64,000 bases of DNA from Streptomyces chryseus (GTDB taxonomy: Bacteria > Actinomycetota > Actinomycetes > Streptomycetales > Streptomycetaceae): the NCBI RefSeq assembly GCF_014650755.1, contig NZ_BMVO01000007.1, positions 124,001-188,000 of the forward strand, in the 5' to 3' direction. A model generated the notes under the pieces. It made no database searches. It saw only the letters and a list, made by a program, of their open reading frames with translations, and was not told where the DNA came from. Positions 42,528 to 50,746 of the stretch are shown here, in pieces. The position numbers and the translations under genes were made by a program. The stretch's first letter is position 1, and each line of letters starts with the position of its first letter.

Positions 42528-43358
42528 TCAGATGCGTTCGAGGACCTGCGCCAGGAGCGCGCCCATGCGGGTGGCCGAGTCGCGGCCGGCCTGCAGGACT
42601 TCCTCGTGGTTCAGCGGTTCGCCCGACAGGCCCGCCGCCAGGTTGGTGACCAGCGAGATGCCGAGCACCTCCGCGCCGGCCTCGCGCGCGGCGATGGCCT
42701 CCAGGACGGTGGACATGCCGACCAGGTCGCCGCCCATGACGCGGACCATGTTGATCTCGGCGGGCGTCTCGTAGTGCGGGCCGGGGAACTGGACGTAGAC
42801 GCCCTCCTCCAGGGTGGCGTCCACCTCCTTGCACAGCGCGCGCAGGCGCGGCGAGTACAGGTCCGTCAGGTCCACGAAGTTCGCCCCGATGATCGGCGAG
42901 GTGGCCGTCAGGTTGATGTGGTCGCTGATGAGGACCGGCTGGCCGGGGCGCATGCCGGGACGCAGGCCGCCGCAGCCGTTCGTGAGGACGACGGTCTTGC
43001 AGCCGGCGGCGACGGCGGTGCGCACGCCGTGCGAGACGGCCGCGACACCGCGGCCCTCGTAGTAGTGCGTACGGCCGAGGAAGACCAGCGCGCGCTTGTC
43101 GCCGATCTTGTACGAGCGGACCGTGCCCGCGTGTCCGGCGACGGCCGGCGGCGGGAAGCCGGGCAGCTCGGTGACCGGGAACTCGTGCTCGGGCGCGCCG
43201 AGTGCTTCGGCGGCGGGCACCCAGCCCGACCCCATCACGAGGGCGACGTCGTGGGTCTCGGCGCCGGTCAGCTCGCGCAGGCGGGCGGCGGCGGCGTCGG
43301 CTGCCGCGTGGGGGTCGGCGAAGCCGTCGGCGGGGGCAGGGGTAACAGATGCGTTCAC
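42528..43358 (-). CDS. purine nucleoside phosphorylase
   Basis: 276 aa, trimeric PNP-II type. Family landmarks: [17 protein letters not shown], phosphate-binding [13 protein letters not shown] with His, [52 protein letters not shown] (substrate Glu and Met) and [10 protein letters not shown]. It converts (deoxy)inosine and guanosine plus phosphate to base and (deoxy)ribose 1-phosphate. GTG 43358 follows TACCCT by 7 nt without a Shine-Dalgarno, so a leaderless message is likely. Controlled by operator copy 4. Confidence 0.95.
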   Translation of the reverse strand: MNASVTPAPADGFADPHAAADAAAARLRELTGAETHDVALVMGSGWVPAAEALGAPEHEFPVTELPGFPPPAVAGHAGTVRSYKIGDKRALVFLGRTHYYEGRGVAAVSHGVRTAVAAGCKTVVLTNGCGGLRPGMRPGQPVLISDHINLTATSPIIGANFVDLTDLYSPRLRALCKEVDATLEEGVYVQFPGPHYETPAEINMVRVMGGDLVGMSTVLEAIAAREAGAEVLGISLVTNLAAGLSGEPLNHEEVLQAGRDSATRMGALLAQVLERI

Positions 43359-43365
43359 GCCGACG

Positions 43366-43395
43366 AGGGTAACCGGTGAATCCCTACGCGCGTAG
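43366..43395 (-). promoter_or_regulatory. operator copy 4 (CTACGCGCGTAG, 43384-43395) and leaderless promoter of PNP
   Basis: Reading the minus strand, the palindrome is followed after 12 bp by TACCCT (43371-43366); the GTG start is 7 nt further on. No Shine-Dalgarno. Confidence 0.75.
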
Positions 43396-43425
43396 ATGTC
43401 GCTGCCGACGGTGTTGCGATCGTTG

Positions 43426-43445
43426 CCTTGTCGGATCGGACAAGG
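43426..43445. terminator. short hairpin downstream of the cyclotransferase-like gene
   Basis: A 7-bp perfect stem (CCTTGTC at 43426-43432 with GACAAGG at 43439-43445) around a 6-nt loop, 15 bp beyond the stop of the minus-strand gene at 43461. It could instead be a second operator for PNP. Confidence 0.5.
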
Positions 43446-43460
43446 GGGAGACCGCCGCCC

Positions 43461-43898
43461 TCAGCAGGGGCGCTTGCGCAGCTCCATGACGTAGTCGTGC
43501 GGGGCGCCGGCGGACTCCGCCGCGTCGGCGATCTCCCCCAGGTAGCGGGCGGAGGGAAGCCCGCCCTCGTACCCGTTCAGCACGTACACCCAGGCCGGCT
43601 CCTCGCCGTCCAGGGTGTGCACGCGCAACCGCATCCGGCGGTAGATGTCGAGTCCGACACCTTCCCAGCGGTCCATGGAGTCCTCGTCCATGGGAGCGAT
43701 GTCGTACAGCGCGACGAAGACCTGTGAGCGCGGGGCCTCCACGATGGTGGCGAGCGCGCCCTCCCAGCCCATCGCCTCCCCGCCGAAGGTCAGCCGCCAG
43801 CCGTTGAGCCAGCCGGTCCCGCGCAGCGGTGAGTGCGGTGCGCGGCGCGTCATCAGCCGCGCGTCGAGGTTGCCGGCGTACGCGGCGTAGAGCGACAT
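43461..43898 (-). CDS. gamma-glutamylcyclotransferase-like protein (AIG2 fold)
   Basis: 145 aa from ATG 43898. Starts SLYAAYAGNLDARLM, a variant of the Y-G-S-N-L substrate loop (Ala-Gly instead of Gly-Ser). SQVFVALYDIAPMDEDSMDRWEGVG contains the conserved acidic residue. Likely a butirosin/GGCT-type cyclotransferase acting on gamma-glutamyl amines or peptides; the actual substrate is unknown. Divergent from the LpdA-like gene; the 193-bp gap between them is G-rich and holds no other gene. Confidence 0.82.
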   Translation of the reverse strand: MSLYAAYAGNLDARLMTRRAPHSPLRGTGWLNGWRLTFGGEAMGWEGALATIVEAPRSQVFVALYDIAPMDEDSMDRWEGVGLDIYRRMRLRVHTLDGEEPAWVYVLNGYEGGLPSARYLGEIADAAESAGAPHDYVMELRKRPC

Positions 43899-44091
43899 GT
43901 GGTCGAGGGTACGGGAGGGGGTGGCGCGGCGGGGGCCGCGGAGTGGTGCGGCCGGATGGAGGGCCCCGGGGCGAAGCACCTTGAAGCGTGCGGGACAATG
44001 GAGTACGTACTGCATTCCCCCCGGGCGATCCCCGGATCCCCGGCCGAGCGGGCAGGCGGGCCGGGATTGACAATGCGAGGCGGACTTTTTC

Positions 44092-45531
44092 GTGACCCGG
44101 ATCGTGATCATCGGTGGCGGACCCGGCGGATACGAGGCGGCCCTGGTGGGCGCCCAGCTCGGCGCGGAGGTGACCGTCGTCGACAGCGACGGTCTGGGCG
44201 GGGCGTCGGTGCTCACCGACTGCGTGCCGTCCAAGACTCTGATCGCGACGGCCGAGGTGATGACGACCTTCGACTCTTCGTACGAGGAGTTGGGCATCAT
44301 CGTCGCCGACGACACGCCGCACATCGAGCAGGCGGCCCGGGTGGTCGGCGTGGACCTGGGCAAGGTCAACCGCCGTGTGAAGCGCCTCGCGCTCGCACAG
44401 TCCCACGACATCACCGCGTCCGTCACGCGGGCCGGCGCGCGCGTGCTGCGCGGCCGGGGCCGGCTGGAGGGCCAGCAGGACGCCGACGGCTCGCGCACGG
44501 TCGTCGTCACGTACGGCGACGGCAACGAGGAGCGCCTCACCGCCGACGCCGTGCTGATCGCGACGGGCGGCCACCCGCGCGAGATCCCCGACGCGCTCCC
44601 GGACGGCGAGCGCATCCTGAACTGGACGCAGGTGTACGACCTCGACGAGCTCCCCGAGGAGCTCATCGTGGTCGGCTCCGGCGTCACCGGCGCCGAGTTC
44701 GCCGGCGCGTACCAGGCGCTCGGCTCGCGCGTCACCCTGGTCTCCTCGCGCGACCGCGTGCTGCCGGGCGAGGACCCGGACGCCGCCGCGGTCCTGGAGG
44801 ACGTCTTCCGGCGGCGCGGCATGAACGTCATGGCCCGCTCGCGCGCCGAGTCCGCCAAGCGGGTCGGCGACCGCGTGGAGGTCACCCTCTCCGACGGGCG
44901 TGTCATCAGCGGTACGCACTGCCTGATGGCCGTCGGCGCCATCCCGAACACCGCCGGCATGGGCCTTGAGGAGTCCGGCGTCCGGCTCAAGGACTCGGGC
45001 CACGTCTGGACCGACAAGGTCTCCCGTACGACCGCTCCCGGCGTGTACGCGGCGGGCGACGTGACGGGCGTGTTCGCGCTCGCGTCGGTCGCGGCCATGC
45101 AGGGCCGGATCGCGATGTACCACTTCCTCGGCGACGCGGTGACGCCGCTGAATCTCAAGACCGTCTCGTCGAACGTCTTCACCGACCCCGAGATCGCGAC
45201 GGTCGGCTACACCCAGGCGGACGTGGACGCGGGCAAGATCGACGCGCGCTCGGTGAAGCTGCCGCTGCTGCGCAACCCGCGCGCGAAGATGCAGGGCATC
45301 CGCGACGGCTTCGTCAAGATCTTCTGCCGTCCGGGCACGGGCATCGTGGTCGGCGGCTGTGTCGTCGCACCGCGCGCGAGCGAGCTGATCCATCCGATTT
45401 CGATCGCGGTCGACAACAACCTGACCGTGGAACAGATCGCGAACGCCTTCACGGTCTACCCGTCCCTGTCGGGATCGATCGCCGAGGTCGCACGGCAGCT
45501 GCACACCCGCAAGACGTCCGCCGAGGCGTAG
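44092..45531 (+). CDS. LpdA-like NAD(P)H-quinone dehydrogenase (disulfide-reductase fold)
   Basis: 479 aa. FAD-binding GGGPGGYEAA, NAD-binding GSGVTGAEFAG, and a C-terminal dimerisation domain. The redox motif, normally C-x4-C, reads GGASVLTDCVPSK: the first Cys is Val, so it cannot act as a dihydrolipoyl or thiol disulfide reductase. M. tuberculosis LpdA (Rv3303c) has the same change and reduces quinones. GTG start at 44092. A hairpin follows at 45556. Monocistronic. Confidence 0.9.
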   Translation: MTRIVIIGGGPGGYEAALVGAQLGAEVTVVDSDGLGGASVLTDCVPSKTLIATAEVMTTFDSSYEELGIIVADDTPHIEQAARVVGVDLGKVNRRVKRLALAQSHDITASVTRAGARVLRGRGRLEGQQDADGSRTVVVTYGDGNEERLTADAVLIATGGHPREIPDALPDGERILNWTQVYDLDELPEELIVVGSGVTGAEFAGAYQALGSRVTLVSSRDRVLPGEDPDAAAVLEDVFRRRGMNVMARSRAESAKRVGDRVEVTLSDGRVISGTHCLMAVGAIPNTAGMGLEESGVRLKDSGHVWTDKVSRTTAPGVYAAGDVTGVFALASVAAMQGRIAMYHFLGDAVTPLNLKTVSSNVFTDPEIATVGYTQADVDAGKIDARSVKLPLLRNPRAKMQGIRDGFVKIFCRPGTGIVVGGCVVAPRASELIHPISIAVDNNLTVEQIANAFTVYPSLSGSIAEVARQLHTRKTSAEA

Positions 45532-45543
45532 CCGGCGGAGGTG

Positions 45544-45582
45544 GTGACCGGTCACGCGGCATACGCCCCGGGCGTACGCCGC
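45544..45582. terminator. palindrome plus hairpin after the LpdA-like gene
   Basis: GTGACCGGTCAC (45544-45555) is a perfect 12-bp palindrome. It is followed at once by an imperfect 12-bp hairpin (45556-45582, one mismatch, 3-nt loop). The hairpin probably ends the LpdA-like transcript; the palindrome may be an operator of the DeoR gene downstream. Confidence 0.6.
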
Positions 45583-45674
45583 GTATACCACTCCGCGCCC
45601 CAGTTTGGGCACAACTTCTGTTATTCGGCGCAAACTGCTGAAAAGTATCGGCCGGTCAAGTTACTGTCAGTTTC

Positions 45675-46652
45675 GTGTTCGCTGCAGAACGTCGCCAATT
45701 GATCCTCGAAATGGTGCGCGCCAACGGGGCTGTATCGCTCCGTGAGCTCGCCCGCGTCGTCCAGACCTCCGAAGTGACCGTACGGCGGGACGTGCGGGCA
45801 CTGGAGGCAGAAGGACTCCTCGACCGCCGGCACGGCGGTGCGGTACTGCCGGGCGGTTTTACGCGGGAGTCCGGCTTTCCGCAGAAATCCCATCTCGCGA
45901 CCGCGGAGAAGACGGCCATCGCCGACCTCGCCGCGGGACTCGTCGAAGAGGGCGAAGCCATCGTCGTCGGCGCCGGGACGACCACGCAGGAGCTGGCCAG
46001 ACGGCTCGCCCGGGTCCCCGGCCTGACCGTCGTCACCAACTCCCTGCTGGTGGCACAGGCACTGGCGCACGCCAACCGCGTCGAGGTCGTCATGACCGGC
46101 GGCACGCTGCGCGGCTCGAACTACGCGCTGGTCGGCAGCGGGGCCGAGCAGTCCCTCCAGGGGCTGCGGGTCTCCCGGGCCTTCCTCTCCGGCAGCGGAC
46201 TGACCGCCGAGCGCGGTCTGTCCACCTCCAACATGCTGTCGGCGAGCGTCGACAGGGCGCTGGTGCAGGCCGCCGCCGAGGTGGTGGTCCTCGCGGACCA
46301 CACCAAGCTCGGCACCGACACGATGTTCCAGACGGTGCCGACCGACGTGATCACGCGTCTGGTCACCGACGAGCCGCCGCAGCACGACGACCGTGCGGCG
46401 ACCGAGTTGCAGGCCCTGGCGGACCAGGGCGTGCAGATCGCCGTGGCGGGGCCCGGGGCGGCGGGCTCGGGAGCGGACGGCGTCCCCACCGGACGCCAGC
46501 CCCGCCGGGACATGCCCCTGCCCGGTCAGCGGCGTACGCACCCGGGCGGCCCCGGAGCCGGCGGGCTGCGCAGCGCCGGGGCGCTCGCGGACCAGCAGTC
46601 GGGGCCCGCCGAGCGGGAGCGGGCGCGCGTCGCGGATCTGCGCCGCCGCTGA
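45675..46652 (+). CDS. DeoR-family transcriptional regulator
   Basis: 325 aa. N-terminal DeoR helix-turn-helix (ERRQLILEMVRANGAVSLRELARVVQTSEVTVRRDVRALEAEGLLDRRHGGAV, about 5-57) and a sugar-phosphate-sensing DeoRC domain (about 75-240; VVGAGTTTQELARRL, TNSLLVAQAL, DHTKLG). A disordered Pro/Gly-rich tail of about 75 residues follows. GTG start, AT-richer promoter upstream. Its position amid nucleoside genes makes it one candidate for the CTACGCGCGTAG regulon, but no exact copy lies in front of it. Confidence 0.9.
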   Translation: MFAAERRQLILEMVRANGAVSLRELARVVQTSEVTVRRDVRALEAEGLLDRRHGGAVLPGGFTRESGFPQKSHLATAEKTAIADLAAGLVEEGEAIVVGAGTTTQELARRLARVPGLTVVTNSLLVAQALAHANRVEVVMTGGTLRGSNYALVGSGAEQSLQGLRVSRAFLSGSGLTAERGLSTSNMLSASVDRALVQAAAEVVVLADHTKLGTDTMFQTVPTDVITRLVTDEPPQHDDRAATELQALADQGVQIAVAGPGAAGSGADGVPTGRQPRRDMPLPGQRRTHPGGPGAGGLRSAGALADQQSGPAERERARVADLRRR

Positions 46653-46664
46653 GCGGCGGCCCGG

Positions 46665-47339
46665 TCAGGTCGCCGGCCCCGCCTCGGGCCGCAGGCCCTT
46701 CAGCGTCAGCGTCAGCAGGCGGTCGGCCAACTCCGGGTCGTCCGGGGCCTGTTCGGCGGCCAGTGCGATGGCGTTCGTCAGCTGCATCAGGTCGCCGATC
46801 GACACGTCGGGCCGCACGGCGCCGCTGCGCTGCGCCCGTACGAGCAGCCGCTCGCCCGCCGCGTTCATCGGCGTACTGCATCGAGCGAGGGCCGAACTCT
46901 CGTCGCGGGACGCCGACATGAGCGCGCGGGCGAGGCCCCGGTACTCACCGGCGTGCGTGATGATGTCGCGCAGCCAGGTGACGAGCGCGGAACAGGGCGC
47001 GTCGCTGTCGGCCAGTTCCCGTGAGCGCGCGAGGAGTTCCTCCACGGCGCCCTGGAAGACGGCGCTCATCAGGGCATGCCGGGTGGGGAAGTGCCGGTAG
47101 AGCGTGCCGATGCCCACCCCCGCGCGGCGCGCGACGTCTTCGAGCGAGGCGTCGGTGCCGTGCTCGGCGAAGGCGGTACGGGCCTCGGCCAGCACGCGTG
47201 CGTAGTTGCGCCGGGCATCCGCGCGCATCGGCCGTACCGCCCCGGCGGCGGAGGTGGCAGCGTCCGGGGGTACGGGCGCGGGCGGCCGTGGGTCCGGCTG
47301 GACCGGCGCTCCCGGCGGCCGGGGTCCGCTCGTCGCCAT
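46665..47339 (-). CDS. TetR-family transcriptional regulator
   Basis: 224 aa from ATG 47339 (GGAGGAGG 7 nt upstream). A Pro-rich N-terminal tail (about 1-35) precedes the TetR DNA-binding domain (ARRNYARVLAEARTAFAEHGTDASLEDVARRAGVGIGTLYRHFPTRHALMSAVFQ). The ligand domain ends with the LxxL-rich AEQAPDDPELADRLLTLTLKGLRP. Downstream of accA2 on the same strand but separated by a hairpin. Target unknown. Confidence 0.88.
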   Translation of the reverse strand: MATSGPRPPGAPVQPDPRPPAPVPPDAATSAAGAVRPMRADARRNYARVLAEARTAFAEHGTDASLEDVARRAGVGIGTLYRHFPTRHALMSAVFQGAVEELLARSRELADSDAPCSALVTWLRDIITHAGEYRGLARALMSASRDESSALARCSTPMNAAGERLLVRAQRSGAVRPDVSIGDLMQLTNAIALAAEQAPDDPELADRLLTLTLKGLRPEAGPAT

Positions 47340-47380
47340 GGCTCGTCCTCCTCCCGCTCCGGTCTCCAGGATGCCATTGC

Positions 47381-47420
47381 GAGCTGAGTGCCCCGCCGGT
47401 CTCGGCGGGGCCCTCAGCTC
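47381..47420 (-). terminator. hairpin between accA2 and the TetR gene
   Basis: Two stacked stems: 8 bp (47381-47388 with 47413-47420) and 7 bp (47391-47397 with 47404-47410), with a 2x2 internal loop. Confidence 0.75.
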
Positions 47421-47445
47421 ACTCACGGCTCACGGCCGCCGGACG

Positions 47446-49200
47446 TCAGTCCTTGATCTCGCAGATGGCGGCGCCGGACGTGATCGACGCGCCGACCTCG
47501 GCGGCCAGGCCCTTGACGGTGCCGGAGCGGTGCGCGTTCAGCGGCTGCTCCATCTTCATGGCCTCCAGGACGACGACCAGGTCGCCCTCCTTGACCTCCT
47601 GGCCCTCCTCGACCGCGACCTTGACGATCGTGCCCTGCATGGGCGAGGCGAGGGTGTCGCCGGAGGCGGCCGGGCCGGACTTCTTCGCGGCGCGGCGCTT
47701 CGGCTTGGCACCGGCGGCCAGGCCGGTCCGGGCCAGCGTCATGCCCAGCGAGGAGGGCAGCGAGACCTCCAGGCGCTTGCCGCCGACCTCGACGACGATG
47801 GTCTCGCGACCGGCCTCGTCCTCGTCCGCGTCGGCGCCCGGCACGGTGAAGGGCGGGATCTCGTTGACGAACTCGGTCTCGATCCACCGGGTGTGGACGG
47901 TGAACGGGTCGGAGGTGAACGCCGGGTCCGCGACGACCGCGCGGTGGAACGGGATGGCCGTGGCCATGCCCTCGACGTTGAACTCCGCCAGCGCACGCGC
48001 GGCGCGCTGGAGCGCCTGCTCACGGCTGGCGCCGGTGACGATCAGCTTGGCGAGGAGCGAGTCCCACGCCGGGCCGATGACGCTGCCGGACTCGACGCCC
48101 GCGTCCAGGCGGACACCGGGGCCGGACGGCGGCGCGAAGGCGGTCACCGTGCCGGGGGCGGGCAGGAAACCGCGGCCCGGGTCCTCGCCGTTGATGCGGA
48201 ACTCGATGGAGTGCCCGCGCACGGCCGGGTCGTCGTACCCCAGCTCCTCGCCGTCGGCGATCCGGAACATCTCGCGGACCAGGTCGATGCCGGTGACCTC
48301 TTCGGAGACCGGGTGCTCGACCTGGAGACGGGTGTTGACCTCCAGGAAGGAGATCGTGCCGTCGACGCCGACGAGGAACTCGACGGTGCCGGCGCCGACG
48401 TAACCCGCCTCCTTGAGGATCGCCTTCGACGCGCGGTACAGCTCGGCGTTCTGGGCGTCGCTCAGGAACGGCGCCGGGGCCTCCTCCACCAGCTTCTGGT
48501 GGCGGCGCTGGAGCGAGCAGTCACGGGTGGAGACGACGACGACGTTGCCGTGGCTGTCTGCCAGGCACTGCGTCTCGACGTGGCGCGGCTTGTCGAGGTA
48601 GCGCTCGACGAAGCACTCGCCGCGCCCGAAGGCGGCGACGGCCTCACGGACGGCGGAGTCGTACAGCTCCGGGACCTCTTCGAGGGTGCGGGCGACCTTC
48701 AGGCCGCGACCGCCACCGCCGAACGCCGCCTTGATGGCGATCGGCAGACCGTTCTGCTCGGCGAACGCGACGACCTCGTCGGCGCCGGAGACCGGGTCCG
48801 GCGTACCGGCGACGAGCGGGGCGCCCGCGCGCTGGGCGATGTGGCGGGCCGCCACCTTGTCGCCCAGGTCACGGATGGCCTGCGGCGGCGGGCCGATCCA
48901 GGTCAGGCCCGCGTCGAGCACGGCCTGGGCGAACTCGGCGTTCTCGGACAGGAAGCCGTAACCGGGGTGAACCGCGTCGGCCCCCGAATCCTTGGCGGCC
49001 TGGAGCACCTTGGCCATGTCCAGGTAACTGGCGGCCGGGGTGTCACCGCCCAGAGCGAACGCCTCGTCGGCCGCGCGGACGTGCAGAGCGTCCCGGTCCG
49101 GGTCGGCGTAGACGGCTACGCTCGCGATCCCGGCATCCCGGCAGGCCCGAGCAACGCGGACAGCGATTTCGCCTCGGTTGGCGATGAGCACCTTGCGCAC
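47446..49200 (-). CDS. accA2: acyl-CoA carboxylase alpha subunit (biotin carboxylase plus BCCP)
   Basis: 584 aa. Biotin carboxylase (about 1-445): [18 protein letters not shown]-grasp Gly loop [23 protein letters not shown] and [11 protein letters not shown] linker with a Lys-rich stretch (PKRRAAKK) leads to the C-terminal biotinyl domain with the modified Lys in EAMKMEQ. This shared subunit works with PccB (55993-57573) and PccE for propionyl-CoA carboxylation, and with other beta subunits for acetyl-CoA. GTG start with AAGGAGG upstream. BirA, which attaches its biotin, is encoded at 57679. Confidence 0.95.
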   Translation of the reverse strand: MRKVLIANRGEIAVRVARACRDAGIASVAVYADPDRDALHVRAADEAFALGGDTPAASYLDMAKVLQAAKDSGADAVHPGYGFLSENAEFAQAVLDAGLTWIGPPPQAIRDLGDKVAARHIAQRAGAPLVAGTPDPVSGADEVVAFAEQNGLPIAIKAAFGGGGRGLKVARTLEEVPELYDSAVREAVAAFGRGECFVERYLDKPRHVETQCLADSHGNVVVVSTRDCSLQRRHQKLVEEAPAPFLSDAQNAELYRASKAILKEAGYVGAGTVEFLVGVDGTISFLEVNTRLQVEHPVSEEVTGIDLVREMFRIADGEELGYDDPAVRGHSIEFRINGEDPGRGFLPAPGTVTAFAPPSGPGVRLDAGVESGSVIGPAWDSLLAKLIVTGASREQALQRAARALAEFNVEGMATAIPFHRAVVADPAFTSDPFTVHTRWIETEFVNEIPPFTVPGADADEDEAGRETIVVEVGGKRLEVSLPSSLGMTLARTGLAAGAKPKRRAAKKSGPAASGDTLASPMQGTIVKVAVEEGQEVKEGDLVVVLEAMKMEQPLNAHRSGTVKGLAAEVGASITSGAAICEIKD

Positions 49201-49562
49201 GATTGGCTCCCTCCTTGAAACAAGCTGAGTTTAGGGACTGCCGACACGGACCTACGACCCATCCCCAATAGTGAGCTTGCCCACACGGAGCGTGATGCGA
49301 GTCCCGCTCGGGTCGCGAATTCCCTTGTCGCACCACGGTACGACGGGTTTCTTCACCGCACAGTAGCCCTCAGGTGTGGCGCAGGTCTCTGTTCGAGCGG
49401 CCAGCGGCGCGCCAGCTTTCTTTGTGGAGTCCCTACGAATGGCCGAACGATTCTTTGCTTGCCGGACCGGGCGCGTCAGACCCCTTGTACGGAGGAATAC
49501 CGGTTAGTAGCGTTTGGGTGTCGTTACGTACTAGGGGTAACAGCCGGAAGAGGGTGGGCGCC
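49201..49562. other. 362-bp divergent intergenic region upstream of accA2
   Basis: Lower G+C than the coding DNA around it. It should hold promoters for accA2 (minus) and the membrane protein (plus); TAAACT on the minus strand close to the accA2 Shine-Dalgarno is a possible -10. An open frame continues upstream from 49563 but lacks codon bias. Nothing else recognised. Confidence 0.5.
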
Positions 49563-50036
49563 GTGGCGCGCAGGCCGATAGCTGCCGCTGCCGCGGCAGT
49601 GCTGTTCGTCGAAGCCGTCGGGATCGTGTTCGTCCACTGGATCCTCGGCAAGGTCGTCAGCGGCCAGTCGATGTCCCTCGCCGGCCTCGACCCGGACGTG
49701 ATGTCGACGTCGACGTACGTGATGGGCGGCGGCTTCGGGCTCTACCTGGTGGCGTGCGGGGTCCTCCTGCTGCGTGCGTCGCTGTCGGACCGCGCGCCGG
49801 GCCGCGTCGGCCGCATCCTGCTGATCGCGTGCGCGGTGGTGCACGGGGTGCTCGGGGCGCTGTGCGTCGGGCTGGTCGGCTGGGCGGCCTTCGCGGTGCT
49901 GATGGCCGAGTTCGGGCTGATCGTGCTGTCGGTCATCGCGTACGGGAAGCGGGACGAGCGGGGCGCCGGGAGCGCCGCCGGTCCCGCCGGCGCCCCGCCG
50001 GCCGGGCCGGAGAGCGGGGCGGTGGCACCGGCCTGA
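49563..50036 (+). CDS. four-helix membrane protein, unknown function
   Basis: 157 aa from GTG 49563 (GAGGGTGGGC upstream; GTG 49554 is also possible). Four hydrophobic segments: about 5-28, 52-72, 85-108 and 112-130, then a Gly/Pro-rich cytosolic tail. No domain recognised, but an equivalent small membrane protein is recalled at this place in other Streptomyces next to accA2. Confidence 0.75.
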   Translation: MARRPIAAAAAAVLFVEAVGIVFVHWILGKVVSGQSMSLAGLDPDVMSTSTYVMGGGFGLYLVACGVLLLRASLSDRAPGRVGRILLIACAVVHGVLGALCVGLVGWAAFAVLMAEFGLIVLSVIAYGKRDERGAGSAAGPAGAPPAGPESGAVAPA

Positions 50037-50092
50037 CCCAGCGGCCCGCCGCCGGGCCCGGATCTGCCGGCGTACATCGGATCCGCCTGCGG

Positions 50093-50698
50093 TCAGAGGA
50101 ACGCGAGCCGGGCGCCGAGGGCGGCGAACGCGCCCGCGAAGACCCTGCGCATCCAGGTCAGGACGCGGGGACGGGACAGGACGTGGCGGCGCATCGCGGC
50201 GGCGAAGACTCCGTAGAGCGCGAACACGACGAAGGTGAGCAGCATGAACACGGCGCTCAACTCCACCATGCGCAAGGGCGCCTGGGGTTCACCCGGGCTG
50301 ACGAACTGGGGCAGGAAAGCGACGAAGAAGATCGTCAGTTTGGGGTTGAGGATGTTGATGAGAATGCCGGAGGCGATGACTTTCGCCGCCGGCCGCTCTC
50401 CGGTGTCCTCCTCCGCCGTCAGGGCGCCCTTGTCGCGCAGCGTGCTCCACGCTATGTAGAGCAGATAGGCGACGCCCAGGTACTTGAGGATCTGGAACGC
50501 CGTCGCGCTGGTGTGGAGCAGGGCCGCGAGGCCCGTGATCGCCGCCACCATGTGCGGGATGATGCCGAGCGTGCAGGCGAGCGCGGCGAGGGCGCTCGCG
50601 CGGGCGCCGCGCGCGAGGCCGGCCGCCACTGTGTAGAGCGCTCCGGTGCCGGGTGTGGCCACGATGATCAGGGAGGTCAGCAGGAACTCTGTGGTCAT
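50093..50698 (-). CDS. LysE/RhtB-family amino acid exporter
   Basis: 201 aa, six membrane segments. Starts MTTEFLLTSLIIVATPGTGALYTVAAGLARGARAS, with the P-G-P/T region typical of RhtB; ILINILNPKLTIFFVAFLPQFV is the second family signature. Exports amino acids or similar metabolites. Only 28 bp separate it from the divergent MocR-type regulator, its probable controller. Confidence 0.9.
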   Translation of the reverse strand: MTTEFLLTSLIIVATPGTGALYTVAAGLARGARASALAALACTLGIIPHMVAAITGLAALLHTSATAFQILKYLGVAYLLYIAWSTLRDKGALTAEEDTGERPAAKVIASGILINILNPKLTIFFVAFLPQFVSPGEPQAPLRMVELSAVFMLLTFVVFALYGVFAAAMRRHVLSRPRVLTWMRRVFAGAFAALGARLAFL

Positions 50699-50719
50699 GT
50701 CCTCAGGCTCGCGTCACTA

Positions 50720-50746
50720 TGGTCCGGTGAACAGGTCCATTGACCA
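50720..50746. promoter_or_regulatory. candidate MocR operator in the LysE/MocR divergent gap
   Basis: Inverted repeat TGGTC (50720-50724) ... GACCA (50742-50746) with a third GGTCC at 50735-50739. It straddles the regulator start codon, so binding would repress the regulator. Confidence 0.45.

Noticed and set aside
49374..49562. Upstream extension of the membrane protein at 49563
   Set aside because: No codon bias and low G+C; the hydrophobic protein begins naturally at 49563.
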